DNA of 64,000 nucleotides from assembly GCA_031551355.1 (NCBI GenBank), contig JAVBNT010000006.1, positions 124,001 to 188,000 on the forward strand, read 5' to 3'. Below, one piece after another: positions 50,824 through 61,096 of this stretch; positions within the stretch are counted from its first letter, which is position 1, and each line of letters opens with the position of its first letter. Origin of the DNA: JAVBNT01 sp031551355. GTDB taxonomy: Bacteria > Vulcanimicrobiota > CADAWZ01. Below the pieces are notes generated by a model. It did not search any database, had not been told where the DNA came from, and saw only the letters and a list, made by a program, of their open reading frames with translations. Position numbers and translations under genes: made by a program.

Positions 50824-52827
50824 TTACGGTGTCAGATAACTCCAACTTTCGTCCGTACTCATCAACCAGTATTCCGGCGAAGGCGGGAGATCCCAACCGT
50901 CCGGAACTCTGTGATTACCGGGGCAATCACCATAAGAACCGGGAGCGGGTTTGGGCGGCGCTACATTGTTTCCCTCGGTAGTTGAGTATGAAGAAGACAG
51001 TATCCCATATCCGAGAGAAATACGGTTAAATACGAACGCCGACAAATAATCCCTGCCGTTTCCCGCAAAAACCTTCTGACTTTCAATGGTATCATCGCGG
51101 TTCATTGCGGAAGATATATCCTTTTTAAGTTTCAAAATCCAGATATCTTCACTGCCGCTGGTGCCTATTCCGCCGCCCATATCCCCCAGTCTGGTTCCGT
51201 AAAGCTTCTGGCCGTAGAGATCGGGAACTGTAAAGATATCGGTCCTTACTCCGTCAATATTTCCGTCATAAAGCGTAGAGTCGTCGGTTGAATAGGATAC
51301 ATTTGCAGCTAAAATGAGATTTCCGGAAATATTTTCCACAACGTAACAATCGTATTCATCATAAGAGCCGCCATACAAAAACGACCATTCTTTTGACAAA
51401 TCCGCGGAAAGTTTAATGGCATAGACGTCAGTTGCAGGCACTGCCCCATCACCACCGGTATGACGTCCGGTGAAATCATTGTCATTGGACTGCGTATATC
51501 CGGAAATAACCACTCCCCCGTCAGACGCAGCGCAGATTCCCGACTGATGTTCATCTTCACTGCCGCCGAAAAGTGAAGATGAAACAATAGTTCCAGAGGA
51601 GCTAATCTTTACTACAAAAAGATCATAGCCTCCCTGAAGTGTTTTTCCGGAAAACGTACCGGTAGCGGAATCGGTTTCACCGGCAATGACAATCGAACCG
51701 TCTTTCAATATAACCAGATGTTTTCCGACCTTAGTCTGGCCGATTGCCATCATTTCGTCATCGTATATAAAAAAGTAATCGTTGGCAAAGTCGCAGTTCC
51801 TGCCTGTTGAACCCAAATATGTAGTCCATTCGGGAGAGGCAGGCAATCCTGCCGGAACTTTAAAAATACAGATCTTTCCGCTGGCGGAATTGGTCTGCGC
51901 ATAAACGATATACCCATTCAAAATCGGGTTTACAGGATTGGAATTATCAATAACTGAAGCAACTCCGTATACTCTGTCGGATGTTCCAAAACTGTAAGTT
52001 CTGGTATTGCTTAAAGTTCCGTCGGCGTCGATCTCCATCATCATCACATGGAAATCAGCCGGCGCGGTGGAATTTACCGTCTGCGCCGTTCCGGCAGCAA
52101 TTATGCCCGTAGGAGTCCTATCTATATGAATACTGTTTTCTTCCCAGGGACCCCCAAAACGCTTTTTCCAGAGGATTGCGCCTTCACGGTCAACCTTAAG
52201 AATCCAAAAATCAGAATTTCCCCCAAGTCCTGCACCTGGAGCGTCAACATCACCGTCCGCAACGGCGGATCCGGTAATGCCGGCAACATAATAACCGCCG
52301 TCCTCGGACGGAACAAGAGAATGGGCGAATTCAGAAAATTCACTGCCGTAATTTTTATCAAAGTAATACAGTTTCAGGGTTAAATCGACTTCCTTCGTCT
52401 CACCGCCTACCAAGACAGCTATGGCTACATCGCTTCCATAGCCCGAACCGCCGGATCTAACGGTATAAACTCCTTCATCAAGGTCCTCAAATCTAAACAC
52501 ACCATCCGCATCGGTATTTACGGAAGCAACCAGCACATCACTCAGATCATATAGCCTTACCTCTATAAAAGGAATCGGAACACCGGTATTTTCGAGGGTA
52601 ACAATTCCCTCAATAATGCCGACATTCGGAGTAGGTGTCGGCGTTGGCCTTGGCTCCGGAGTAGGGTCAGGTGTCGGCCTGGGAGTCGGGGTAGGATCCG
52701 GTGAGGGAACAGGAACCGGAGCTGCGGAACCATACATACCGTCGCAGTTCATTCCCGAACACGCGGAGACAAACATGGCAATACAGATTAGCATGGCGAT
52801 AAAATACATCTTTTTAATATAGATCAC
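50824..52827 (-). CDS. Lipoprotein with Pro-rich spacer, carboxypeptidase-regulatory-like domain and beta-propeller
   Basis: 667 residues from GTG at 52827, preceded by AAGGGGG at eight bases; an ATG six codons later is the alternative. Lipobox FVSAC, then a Pro/Thr/Asp spacer (PDPTPTPRPTPDPTPEPRPT), a CarboxypepD_reg domain (GIVTLENTGVPIPFIEVRLY, GVFRFEDLDEGVYTVRSGG) and about 500 residues of propeller-like repeats of the SBBP type (SLFGGSEDEHQSGICAASDG, FGGPWEENSIHIDRTPTGI). Exported, probably cell-surface; substrate unknown. It is the only member of its type here. Confidence 0.8.
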   Translation of the reverse strand: MIYIKKMYFIAMLICIAMFVSACSGMNCDGMYGSAAPVPVPSPDPTPTPRPTPDPTPEPRPTPTPTPNVGIIEGIVTLENTGVPIPFIEVRLYDLSDVLVASVNTDADGVFRFEDLDEGVYTVRSGGSGYGSDVAIAVLVGGETKEVDLTLKLYYFDKNYGSEFSEFAHSLVPSEDGGYYVAGITGSAVADGDVDAPGAGLGGNSDFWILKVDREGAILWKKRFGGPWEENSIHIDRTPTGIIAAGTAQTVNSTAPADFHVMMMEIDADGTLSNTRTYSFGTSDRVYGVASVIDNSNPVNPILNGYIVYAQTNSASGKICIFKVPAGLPASPEWTTYLGSTGRNCDFANDYFFIYDDEMMAIGQTKVGKHLVILKDGSIVIAGETDSATGTFSGKTLQGGYDLFVVKISSSGTIVSSSLFGGSEDEHQSGICAASDGGVVISGYTQSNDNDFTGRHTGGDGAVPATDVYAIKLSADLSKEWSFLYGGSYDEYDCYVVENISGNLILAANVSYSTDDSTLYDGNIDGVRTDIFTVPDLYGQKLYGTRLGDMGGGIGTSGSEDIWILKLKKDISSAMNRDDTIESQKVFAGNGRDYLSAFVFNRISLGYGILSSSYSTTEGNNVAPPKPAPGSYGDCPGNHRVPDGWDLPPSPEYWLMSTDESWSYLTP

Positions 52828-53353
52828 ATCGAATACCCCCTTACAATACTTTAACACAAGTCCTTACAAAACAAAAATACACATTAAAATATTACTATAA
52901 AAATATCAAAAAATCAACTGGGGCAAAAATACACAAATTAGAATTTATCAAAAGCCGCACAGTAAGGAATTACGCGGACCGCACCCGGCTTCAACTGAAA
53001 ATACATCTTTATTAACATACCGCTAAAATGCATCGACATATTAATTAAAATATATTACGGCGCCCAAATAGAAAAGCTCACTATTAGATATTACTATCAG
53101 ATATTACTATAAAAAAAATAAGCCGTCTGCACCGGCATAAGCCTAAGCATCAGCTCATTATCAAAATTATAAAACATCACCATATCAAGAGAATATACTC
53201 ACCGGTATTTTCAAAAAAAAAATACCGGTCCTTCTCAATCTTGCCATAATTATAACTACATACAAAACAAAAACATCCGGTCAAAAACATGACAAAAGCA
53301 AAGTAATGTCATGCATTTAAACTTATTGCCTAATGACACAGCAAACGAACCTG
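52828..53353. other. 526-base AT-rich intergenic region
   Basis: No gene seen. Contains two tandem AGATATTACTAT units near 53092-53120 and a hairpin at 53201-53229 (ACCGGTATTTT/AAAATACCGGT) 125 bases past the HPt gene on the minus strand. The lipoprotein promoter must lie near its left end but is not resolved. Confidence 0.45.
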
Positions 53354-53710
53354 TCAGGAAGCCAGCACTTCTATCAGTCCAAGCGTCTTAGCGACAGCAT
53401 CTTTCACATCGTTCAAAATACTTTCGCTGCAGGTTCCTTCCTTAAGTTCAAGTTCAAGTGACTTCATTAACTCATAAAGTCTCGTAAAAGACAGATTGGC
53501 AGCCACTCCTTTTATCGTATGAGCTGTTTTTGCTGCAGATTCAAAATCCTTAGCGGCTATTCTGTCAACAAGTTCATCCATATAGGTATTTTTGGAAAAG
53601 CTTTTTAGCAGAGTAACATACAATTTCTCGTTCCCCCTCACACGGGAGAGTCCTTCTTCGATGTTTATATGCTCTTCCATTTCCTGTTTTTTATCTGCTG
53701 GAATATTCAA
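53354..53710 (-). CDS. Histidine phosphotransfer (HPt) protein
   Basis: 118-residue four-helix HPt domain with phosphorylatable His64 in AAKTAHTIKGVAANLS. It lacks any other domain. The start is a TTG at 53710 with AGGAGG seven bases upstream. It lies 70 bases downstream of the hybrid kinase and is very likely its phosphorelay partner, carrying phosphate from the receiver to a response regulator outside this window. Confidence 0.9.
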   Translation of the reverse strand: MNIPADKKQEMEEHINIEEGLSRVRGNEKLYVTLLKSFSKNTYMDELVDRIAAKDFESAAKTAHTIKGVAANLSFTRLYELMKSLELELKEGTCSESILNDVKDAVAKTLGLIEVLAS

Positions 53711-53780
53711 AGTCCAGTCCTCCTTTATTTTATCTCTAACTAATATTATTCGACAATCCCCACTGTTAATTCATTCGGAA

Positions 53781-56700
53781 TCATATTTTCTTAAGCCATT
53801 TTCTTATCGTACTGTAAAGAACTTCCGGATCTATAGGTTTTGTTATATGATCGTTCATACCTACTTCCAAACTCAGTTCCTTGTCACCGGACATTGCATG
53901 TGCCGTCATTGCCAATATCGGCAAATCCCGGTATTTATCATTTTTACGTATTTCTGCCGTAGCAGTCAGTCCGTCCATCTCCGGCATCTGTATATCCATA
54001 AGAATTAAATCATAATCAAATTTATTCAATAGTTCAAGAACTTCATGGCCATTGTTTGCCACATCAACGGAAAATCCCTCCATCTGTAAAAGTTCAAGCG
54101 CCAGTATCTGGTTTATCTCATTATCCTCCGCCAGCAGGATCTTTGCATCAGGGAAAGAGCACTTTTCTTCTTTCTGTTTATCCGGTCCGAAATCTCCGCC
54201 GCATTTTTTCTTTGTCAGTACACTGATAATAGTATCATAAAGAGAAGCAAGAGTAACCGGCTTTCTTAAAATACCTACGCCCCTTTCGTCCAAAAAGTCA
54301 AGAGAAAGTTGTTCCTGACCGTTAGGCTCAACTGTAAACAAAACGAAAGGTATTTCCTGACCGAAAAATTCATGAAGTTTGCTAAAAGCAATAGCCCCCT
54401 CTGATTTGACATTATGCCAGTCCATTATCACAAGTTTTACAGTCCGCAAATTTTTATTGTCAGGCATAAACTCAAAAGCTTCAAGCCCCAGAATAGTATC
54501 CACAATATTACAGTGCAAAAGCTTAAGATGTGAAGAAATGGCTTTCAGTGATCTGGCGTCGTCACCAATAAGAATGACATCCATAAAATCAAGCGTCTCA
54601 AAAGAACGGCTTTCCGATAAATCAGCCCTGCCCAATTCAACCGTAAAATAAAAACCCGTTCCCTCACCGAGAACGCTTTCACACCATATCTTACCATTCA
54701 TAAGCTCAGTCAAACTTTTGCAAATAGCAAGACCAAGACCAGTGCCGCCATATTTCCTCGAAATAGAATTGTCGGCCTGTTTAAAAGGCATAAAAAGCGC
54801 ATCAAGATGCTCCTTTGACATTCCAATACCGGTGTCTTTTACCGAAAACAGCAGTACCGATGTTTGCGGTTTTTTTTCTTTTTCAGCAACGGAAATCTTT
54901 ATTCCACCCCTGTTTGTAAACTTAACGGCATTATTGACCAAATTAAGCAATATCTGGTTAAGTCTTAGGGAATCTCCTAAAAACATCCCCTTTACCGAAT
55001 CGGCGATATCAATTGACATCTCAAGATTTTTGCCGGCAACAAGCTCGGAAACAACACCGGAAACTTCATGCAGAACATCGGCAACGGAGAACCGGATTGT
55101 CTCCATCTCCAGGCGGCCGGCTTCTATTTTTGAAAAGTCCAGTATATCATTGATTATCCTGAGTAACAACCGCGCCGACTGTTCCGTTTTTTCAAGATAA
55201 TACTGCTGCTTGGAATTCAAATCCGTCTTTAACACGAGGTGAGTCATGCCCAAAATGGCGTTCATCGGCGTTCTTATCTCATGGCTCATATTAGCCAGAA
55301 ATTCGCTCTTGGCGCGTGTACTTTCTTCTGCCATATCACGTGCCAACCTGAGCTCCTCTTCGGTTTTGTGAATTTCAGCCATCTTCGCTTTTAATTCACG
55401 CAAATCACGGGTATAACCGGCTACAATATAAGAGTCACCGCGTTTTACACGCACAAGCGTTATTTCGGAAGGAATTTCCTCACCGTTCAATTTCCGGTGC
55501 ATCCATTCAAATCTCCGGTATCCGGTCTCAAATGCCAGCGTAATCATTTCATGTGCAAGCTCGGAAGAAAGCCGGCCATCAGGCTGATATTCAGGAGAAA
55601 GTTCATAAAAACGCTCAAGATACTCCTTCTTGCCCGACAGCTCAAAGAGGTTAGCCGCTTCCTGATTACAGTCAATATTATTATAATTATCATCCCACAG
55701 ATTACAACAAAGCGGCGTAGCGTCAAGCATTATCTGGGTACGCTCATCGGCCTCACGCATTTTGGCAAGACTGGCCTTCAATTCACGCAAATCACGTATA
55801 TAGCCGGCAATAATATAGTTCTCGCGCCATTTTACACGAACAAGAGTAACCTCCGTCGGGATCGGTTCGCCATTAAGCTTTTGGTGCAACCACTCAAACC
55901 GGTGATACCCTTCCTTAAAGGCAAACATTATATTTTTAATTACATGCTCAGAGGAGAGTCTGCCGTCAGGCTGGTGTTCAGGAGAAAGCTCTTGGAAACG
56001 TTCCATAAACTCCTGTTTGCCGGATAATCCGAAAAGATTGGCAGACTCCATGTTGCAGTCAATAATACTATAATCCTCGTTCCAGAAACTACAACAAAGA
56101 GGTGTAGCGTCAAGCATTATCTGGGTACGCTCATCGGCCTCACGCATTTTGGCAAGACTGGCTTTCAATTCACGCAAATCACGGGTATAACCGGCAACGA
56201 TATATGAATCACCGCGTTTTACACGTACAAGAGTTATCTCCGAGGGAACAGGTTCACCGTTAAGTTTTTGATGCATCCATTCAAATTTTTGATAGCCTGT
56301 CTCGAAGGCAAGCTTAATCTTTTCAGCGGCCAGCTCGGAAGAAAGCCGGCCATTAGGCTGGAATTCAGGAGAAAGTTCATGGAAACGCTCAAGATATTCC
56401 TGCTTGCCCGACAAGTCAAAAAGGTTGGCTGCTTCCTGATTACAGTCAATATTATTATAATTTTCATCCCAAAAATTACAGCAAAGCGGCGTAGCATCAA
56501 GCATTATCCGGGTGCGTTCATCGGCCTTGCGCATCTCGGCTAAAGTCGCCTTCAATTCGCGCAAATCACGCGTATAGCCAACGACGATATGCCTGTCTCC
56601 ATATTCCACCCTGACAAGCGTTATTTCGGCAGGAATCTCCTCACCGCTCAGTTTCCGGTGCATCCACTCGAACCTCTGATAACCGGTCTCAAACGCCAGC

Positions 56701-58106
56701 GTTACCTTTTCGGAAGCAAGCTCGGAAGAAAGCCGGCCATTGGGCTGGAATTCAGGTGAAAGTTCATGAAAACGATCAAGGTATTCCTGCTTGCCGGAAA
56801 GATCAAAAAGCTTTGCCGCCTCCTGATTGCAGTCGATGTTATTATGGTTTTCATCCCAAAAATTACAGCAAAGCGGCGTAGCGTCAAGCATTATCCGGGT
56901 GCGTTCATCGGCCTTGCGCATCTCGGTCAACGTTGCCTTCAACTCACGAAGATCGCGCAATGTACCGACAACGATATACTTATCGCCACGCCGGACTCTG
57001 ACAAGTGTTATCTCAGCGGGAATAAGCTCGCCGTCCAATTTCCGGTGCAAAAACTCAAATCTCTGGTATCCGGTTTCAAAAGCCTGCTTTATCTTCTCAA
57101 AAGCAAGCTCGGAAGAAAGCCGGCCATTGGGCTGATACTTAGGTGTAAGCTCCCCGAATCTCTCCAGAAACTCCTGTTTGCCGGACAGGCCGAACAATGT
57201 TATGGACGCTTCGTTACAATCTATATTATTATAGTTTTCATCCCACAGATTACAACAGAAAGGTATCGCATCAAGCATTATCCTCGTGCGCTCGTCGGCT
57301 TCCCTCATCTCAGCAAGAGTTGCCTTGAATTCACGCAGATCACGTGTATAACCAACAACGATATACTTACTGCCGTATTCAACTCTGACAAGCGTTATCT
57401 CAGCAGGAATCTGCTCGCCGTTAAGTTTTTGATGCATCCATTCAAATTTTTGATAGCCGGTCTCGAAGGCAAGCTTTATCTTCTCAGCGGCCAGATCGGA
57501 AGAAAGCCGGCCATTAGGCTGGAATTCAGGAGAAAGTTCATAAAAACGATCAAGATACTCCTGTTTACCGGACAAATCAAAAAGCTTAACAGCTTCCTGA
57601 TTACAATCTATATTATTATAATTTTCATCCCAAAAATTACAGCAAAGAGGAGTCGCATCAAACATAATCCGCACACGCTCATCGGACTCGATCATTTCTG
57701 CAAGAGCCATACGGTGAAATTTACATTCGCTGATATCCTGAATTATACCGACAAGACGGTAATCAGACTCATCCGTAGATATTTTTTTTGCACAAAAGTA
57801 AACCCATCGCCAGTTTTTTTTTCTCTGATTCCATACCCGGAATCTGGTAACATAAATATCGGCAATGACATCAATGTCTCCCAATTCCAAAGAAATACGT
57901 TCCCGGTCGTCAATATGACAGTATCTCTGCAAAAACAGCTCCAATTCCATTAGGAGACTCTCATTATCGAAACCGAACATATATTCCAAAGGCAATTTTC
58001 CATATACTTCTATCATTTTCGAAGGAAAATCTATCCTGAAAAAACAAATTCTGCCGAGATCAAAAACCATTGGCAAAGCAAAACTCAGCAACTCTATATC
58101 GACCAT
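53781..58106 (-). CDS. Six-repeat PAS hybrid histidine kinase
   Basis: 1441 residues, no membrane helix. N-terminal divergent PAS (about 1-140); six near-identical PAS units of 129 residues (146-919, each with TPLCCNFWDENYNNIDCN and GRLSSELA and VGYTRDLRELKA patterns); coiled coil; HisKA with H942 (ANMSHEIRTPMNAILG); HATPase with NNAVKFT and GTGLGLAICKSL; receiver 1 (about 1190-1300, DDARSLK, MDWHNV); receiver 2 with phospho-Asp 1371 (LILMDIQMPEMDG). Repeats differ by few residues, so they arose recently by tandem duplication. The HPt gene follows. GAAGGAG precedes the ATG. Confidence 0.92.
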   Translation of the reverse strand: MVDIELLSFALPMVFDLGRICFFRIDFPSKMIEVYGKLPLEYMFGFDNESLLMELELFLQRYCHIDDRERISLELGDIDVIADIYVTRFRVWNQRKKNWRWVYFCAKKISTDESDYRLVGIIQDISECKFHRMALAEMIESDERVRIMFDATPLCCNFWDENYNNIDCNQEAVKLFDLSGKQEYLDRFYELSPEFQPNGRLSSDLAAEKIKLAFETGYQKFEWMHQKLNGEQIPAEITLVRVEYGSKYIVVGYTRDLREFKATLAEMREADERTRIMLDAIPFCCNLWDENYNNIDCNEASITLFGLSGKQEFLERFGELTPKYQPNGRLSSELAFEKIKQAFETGYQRFEFLHRKLDGELIPAEITLVRVRRGDKYIVVGTLRDLRELKATLTEMRKADERTRIMLDATPLCCNFWDENHNNIDCNQEAAKLFDLSGKQEYLDRFHELSPEFQPNGRLSSELASEKVTLAFETGYQRFEWMHRKLSGEEIPAEITLVRVEYGDRHIVVGYTRDLRELKATLAEMRKADERTRIMLDATPLCCNFWDENYNNIDCNQEAANLFDLSGKQEYLERFHELSPEFQPNGRLSSELAAEKIKLAFETGYQKFEWMHQKLNGEPVPSEITLVRVKRGDSYIVAGYTRDLRELKASLAKMREADERTQIMLDATPLCCSFWNEDYSIIDCNMESANLFGLSGKQEFMERFQELSPEHQPDGRLSSEHVIKNIMFAFKEGYHRFEWLHQKLNGEPIPTEVTLVRVKWRENYIIAGYIRDLRELKASLAKMREADERTQIMLDATPLCCNLWDDNYNNIDCNQEAANLFELSGKKEYLERFYELSPEYQPDGRLSSELAHEMITLAFETGYRRFEWMHRKLNGEEIPSEITLVRVKRGDSYIVAGYTRDLRELKAKMAEIHKTEEELRLARDMAEESTRAKSEFLANMSHEIRTPMNAILGMTHLVLKTDLNSKQQYYLEKTEQSARLLLRIINDILDFSKIEAGRLEMETIRFSVADVLHEVSGVVSELVAGKNLEMSIDIADSVKGMFLGDSLRLNQILLNLVNNAVKFTNRGGIKISVAEKEKKPQTSVLLFSVKDTGIGMSKEHLDALFMPFKQADNSISRKYGGTGLGLAICKSLTELMNGKIWCESVLGEGTGFYFTVELGRADLSESRSFETLDFMDVILIGDDARSLKAISSHLKLLHCNIVDTILGLEAFEFMPDNKNLRTVKLVIMDWHNVKSEGAIAFSKLHEFFGQEIPFVLFTVEPNGQEQLSLDFLDERGVGILRKPVTLASLYDTIISVLTKKKCGGDFGPDKQKEEKCSFPDAKILLAEDNEINQILALELLQMEGFSVDVANNGHEVLELLNKFDYDLILMDIQMPEMDGLTATAEIRKNDKYRDLPILAMTAHAMSGDKELSLEVGMNDHITKPIDPEVLYSTIRKWLKKI
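55350..57671 (-). repeat. Six tandem 387-bp coding repeats (PAS units)
   Basis: Exact multiple of three, 6 x 129 codons, in phase. Units 1, 3 and 4 are closest to one another; unit 5 is most divergent. Such arrays expand and contract by recombination and may differ between strains. Confidence 0.9.
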
Positions 58107-58174
58107 AAAAAATTCTCCTTCAAAAAAGTTACAGAACTTTACTTCTTATAAAAAAATCAATATCCTCCAGATAA

Positions 58175-58217
58175 AAATAATATGACCGCATCATTCTTCC
58201 ACGCGGTCATATTATTT
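58175..58217. terminator. Strong bidirectional terminator
   Basis: 15-bp stem (arms 58175-58189 and 58203-58217, core ATATGACCGC/GCGGTCATAT, 13-base loop) with A/T-rich ends, just downstream of the secreted propeller-like gene on the minus strand. Confidence 0.9.
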
Positions 58218-58241
58218 AATAATTCAATACCCTATCAACAA

Positions 58242-59384
58242 TTATTTAGAAATTTCACTCCAAAGCATTTCATCAGGGTTAGTCATTATCAGTCTTTTAC
58301 CGTTTCTGGTAATAGAAATCAGGTAAAATTTGGGAAAAGAAGCGATTTTAGTCAATTCAGCTCCCGGCTGTCCCATCAAAACGTAAGCCGTCTTTGACTT
58401 GTCGTTCAAAGAAGTAAGAGCAATATGACCATCATTCAAAGCTTTGCCGTTAAGAACAATTCCTTCAAAAACAGCAACTTTTTTATCTCCGTTTTTCAAT
58501 ATAACCTTATCTTTTTTATCTGCAAGAATAGAGTACAAAACAGATTTTGTTGAAGGATTATAGTCAAGAAACTTAAGGCTCCCTTTAGCAGAATCAACAA
58601 GTCTGGCTTTTTCACCTTTTTTCATAAGGAATAAAAATTCCTCGGCGGCCGGAACAGATTTTAATGTAAAGCAAACCATATCATTGTCTACTACCGATAT
58701 CTGGCCGCTGCTTAATCTCTTTTTATTCCCAAGCTCTGTCATGGCTTTATCACCGGCAACAAGCATTTCCTTTAATGAAATTGATTTTTCCAGCTTACCG
58801 GAAGGCGCTTTTACAAAAACAGAGATAATATCCTCCAATTTCTTGTCCTTTTTATCGCCGACAAATTTATAATCTTCAAGTACAGAACCGATAACCGTAT
58901 TATTCACAAAAACAAGCGGAGATTTATCCGCAGGATTTCTAATTGCGATACCCGATTCATTCAACTTGGGATTTACATAACATTTTGACCACTTTCCGGA
59001 CTCGATATCCAAAAACCAAAGAGCACTGGGATGAGCTGAAAAGGCCGCGGCATACTTGGCATCCGGGCTAACGGCCACTTGTCGGTTCTCAAATTTAAAG
59101 TCACATTTCCCGGATTTCAAAACTTTATTGCCAACAGGATCATAAAGAACCCATTCAAGATCCCTCGTCTTTTCTTTTGCATTCCTGACAAGCATAAAAA
59201 TATTTCCCGTATCGGCAGCAACTGATATAAGCTTAGCATTTATCAGTTTTCCGCCAAGAGCCTGAGTCAAATTCTTAATGCCGATTCTACCTTTAGACTT
59301 CACTTTCTGAGCAAAAACATCCTGAGAAAAAATAAAGGCGGAAAAAAACAACAGAGCAGTCAAAGCCAACACCTTTAAACGCAT
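58242..59384 (-). CDS. Secreted propeller-like protein, unknown function
   Basis: 380 residues with signal peptide (MRLKVLALTALLFFSAFIFS...VFA). The mature part repeats beta hairpins such as QVAVSPDAKYAAAFSAHPSA, LWFLDIESGKWSKCY and SLKFLDYNPSTKSVLYSI, consistent with a propeller. Lys-rich. GGAGGG precedes the ATG. No enzymatic motif seen. Stands alone with a terminator on one side and the MITE on the other. Confidence 0.65.
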   Translation of the reverse strand: MRLKVLALTALLFFSAFIFSQDVFAQKVKSKGRIGIKNLTQALGGKLINAKLISVAADTGNIFMLVRNAKEKTRDLEWVLYDPVGNKVLKSGKCDFKFENRQVAVSPDAKYAAAFSAHPSALWFLDIESGKWSKCYVNPKLNESGIAIRNPADKSPLVFVNNTVIGSVLEDYKFVGDKKDKKLEDIISVFVKAPSGKLEKSISLKEMLVAGDKAMTELGNKKRLSSGQISVVDNDMVCFTLKSVPAAEEFLFLMKKGEKARLVDSAKGSLKFLDYNPSTKSVLYSILADKKDKVILKNGDKKVAVFEGIVLNGKALNDGHIALTSLNDKSKTAYVLMGQPGAELTKIASFPKFYLISITRNGKRLIMTNPDEMLWSEISK

Positions 59385-59496
59385 ATAAACCCTCCACTAT
59401 CCAAAAATTAAATACTGAAAATCATAGCAACATCAAAAGAAATGCTTATTTTAGCTCTGGTTACCATGGATAAACCACAATGTCAAATACTTTCTC

Positions 59497-59667
59497 TTAA
59501 CACTACAACGAACAGTTTTTAAAACTGTAGACACTGCAAACACAATATGCAAATTCAAAGTAGATTTTGCAACATCAAAACTGTATTGAAACGCCTGTGT
59601 AAGGGAGAATTAGTTATTGATTTGCTGCAGTAATATCGGAATTTTATTGTGTTCGCTGTAGTGTTAA
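59497..59667. mobile_element. MITE copy 1 (171 bp, TTAA ends)
   Basis: Ends are inverted repeats TTAACACTACAACGAACA and TTAACACTACAGCGAACA (one mismatch over 18), both starting with TTAA, a typical target-site duplication. No coding capacity. A 28-base insertion with a hairpin (AACAGTTTTTAAAACTG) follows the left end, after which the inverted-repeat similarity continues (CTGCAAACACAATA). A sister copy lies at 61390-61561. Confidence 0.85.
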
Positions 59668-59746
59668 CTTAGTGACATTGAGGTAAGCCTATGCCAATTT
59701 TCAAAAATTTACAGTAATTGAATTATTATGAATTTTTGATGTTACA

Positions 59747-59788
59747 ATATATAAAAAGCTGTCCCAATTGGAGCAGCTTTTTATATAT
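59747..59788. terminator. Strong bidirectional terminator
   Basis: 15-bp stem (arms 59747-59761 and 59774-59788, core AAAAAGCTG/CAGCTTTTT, 12-base loop), 25 bases past the EF-hand gene on the minus strand. Confidence 0.9.
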
Positions 59789-59813
59789 CAAACCAATTGT
59801 CTTGCCAAACAGA

Positions 59814-60827
59814 TTATTTTACGCTCGGCCACCAAGCCCACATGGTACGGGTCTGGCCGTCAGTTGTCTGATAGCTGCCGGCAAAATTCTTTTCCGATGT
59901 AGAAATTCTGGAGACCCCAAAGCTCTGAAGAGAATGGAGCTCTGAAGGCTGGCAGATACCATCACGGTTTGCATCAATCCAAAGTGCAAGGCCGCTGAGC
60001 TCTTCACCTTCTACCCAACCGTTTTTATCGGTGTCACAAAGTGTAGACAGTTTATCAAAACCGTTTGCATAACCGCCGAGGTTACCGAAAAGCTGGAGAA
60101 CTGAGTCGACTCTGCCTTTTTCAGGCATTACAAGGAAAGCATCCGGATTGTCACTGACCCATTCGCAGGTTCTGGCTACTCCGTCGCCGGTGAAATCGAA
60201 TTTAGAAACAAACTGTTGATAGAATTTAGGAGCATGCGGAAGCCATTCATTGTTGGCTACGGATATTTTGTTGTTGCCTTTAATATCAAGAATAAGCGGA
60301 TCATACATTACTGTCGCCGATTCATTATTAGAAACATTCGTCGTTGTTACTTCATCATGTCCCTTAACTCTCTCAACAGTATTGGTAACCTGCTTAAGCT
60401 CACCGTCTTCATAAACATAAGAAACCTCGGTATCATAGGAAACGGAATCAATAACAAAAACAGTACTGGTAGAAGAACCGACAAATACCGTTCTATGAAC
60501 ATCGGCGACAACCCATGCGCTGGTATAGGTTCTGTCTACGATCCAACCGGCATTTGTTAAATCACTCAGATAATGATACATATTGCCAAAGGAAGGATGA
60601 TAGTAATTTCCAAAAAGCGTCGTATATCCATAACCGTTGTAAGATGCATTATTTTCATATCTCACTTCATTATAAACATTTACCACTTTATTTACCGTCG
60701 CACCCTTTTCGGTAACCGTAGTTACATTCTTGCTCGACGAAGTCCTCGCACCCGTTGCCGCGAAGGAAGGTGCCGCCACCGACAGTGCCATCACCGATCC
60801 TATTAGAATTGCTAAAAACTTTTTCAT
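59814..60827 (-). CDS. Secreted EF-hand protein
   Basis: 337 residues with signal peptide (MKKFLAILIGSVMALSVAAP...FAA). Two EF-hand-like calcium loops near the C terminus: DTDKNGWVEGEEL and DANRDGICQPSEL, which also resemble dockerin-type loops. N-terminal and middle parts are Thr/Val/Asn/Tyr-rich, with no family I can name (for example NNASYNGYGYTTLFGNYYHP). GGAGGG precedes the ATG by 11 bases. Flanked on both sides by copies of the same MITE. Probably a surface or matrix protein. Confidence 0.75.
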   Translation of the reverse strand: MKKFLAILIGSVMALSVAAPSFAATGARTSSSKNVTTVTEKGATVNKVVNVYNEVRYENNASYNGYGYTTLFGNYYHPSFGNMYHYLSDLTNAGWIVDRTYTSAWVVADVHRTVFVGSSTSTVFVIDSVSYDTEVSYVYEDGELKQVTNTVERVKGHDEVTTTNVSNNESATVMYDPLILDIKGNNKISVANNEWLPHAPKFYQQFVSKFDFTGDGVARTCEWVSDNPDAFLVMPEKGRVDSVLQLFGNLGGYANGFDKLSTLCDTDKNGWVEGEELSGLALWIDANRDGICQPSELHSLQSFGVSRISTSEKNFAGSYQTTDGQTRTMWAWWPSVK

Positions 60828-61096
60828 CTTTAGTTAAACCCTCCTACTTTTTAATAAAATATTTCATACTTTTATTTTATTAAAAACATGTTAACAAGAT
60901 ATTACATATTTATTACGTTTATATATTATTTTTCATCATTTTCCGCTTAATACAATTAACTTAAACAATAAAACACTTAATATTAATATCATTACAGAAA
61001 CAAACACAAATCAATCAATACAATCCGGCGGCAATAGCAATATTTCCGGCTTTATAGCAATCGAAAAAAAATAACAAACGTTTCATCATTAACTTC

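Larger units (their letters stand above)
59385..59813. other. Intergenic region with MITE copy 1 and a terminator
   Basis: Contains only MITE copy 1 (59497-59667) and the terminator at 59747-59788. No gene-like frame otherwise. Confidence 0.6.

Noticed and set aside
55350..57671. Regular repeats that could be taken for a CRISPR array
   Set aside because: Units are 387 bp, coding and in phase, with no short spacers and no cas genes.
56766..57953. Long plus-strand open frame (about 395 codons) opposite the PAS repeats
   Set aside because: It is an antisense by-product of the conserved repeats; no ribosome site, no promoter and no plausible protein pattern.
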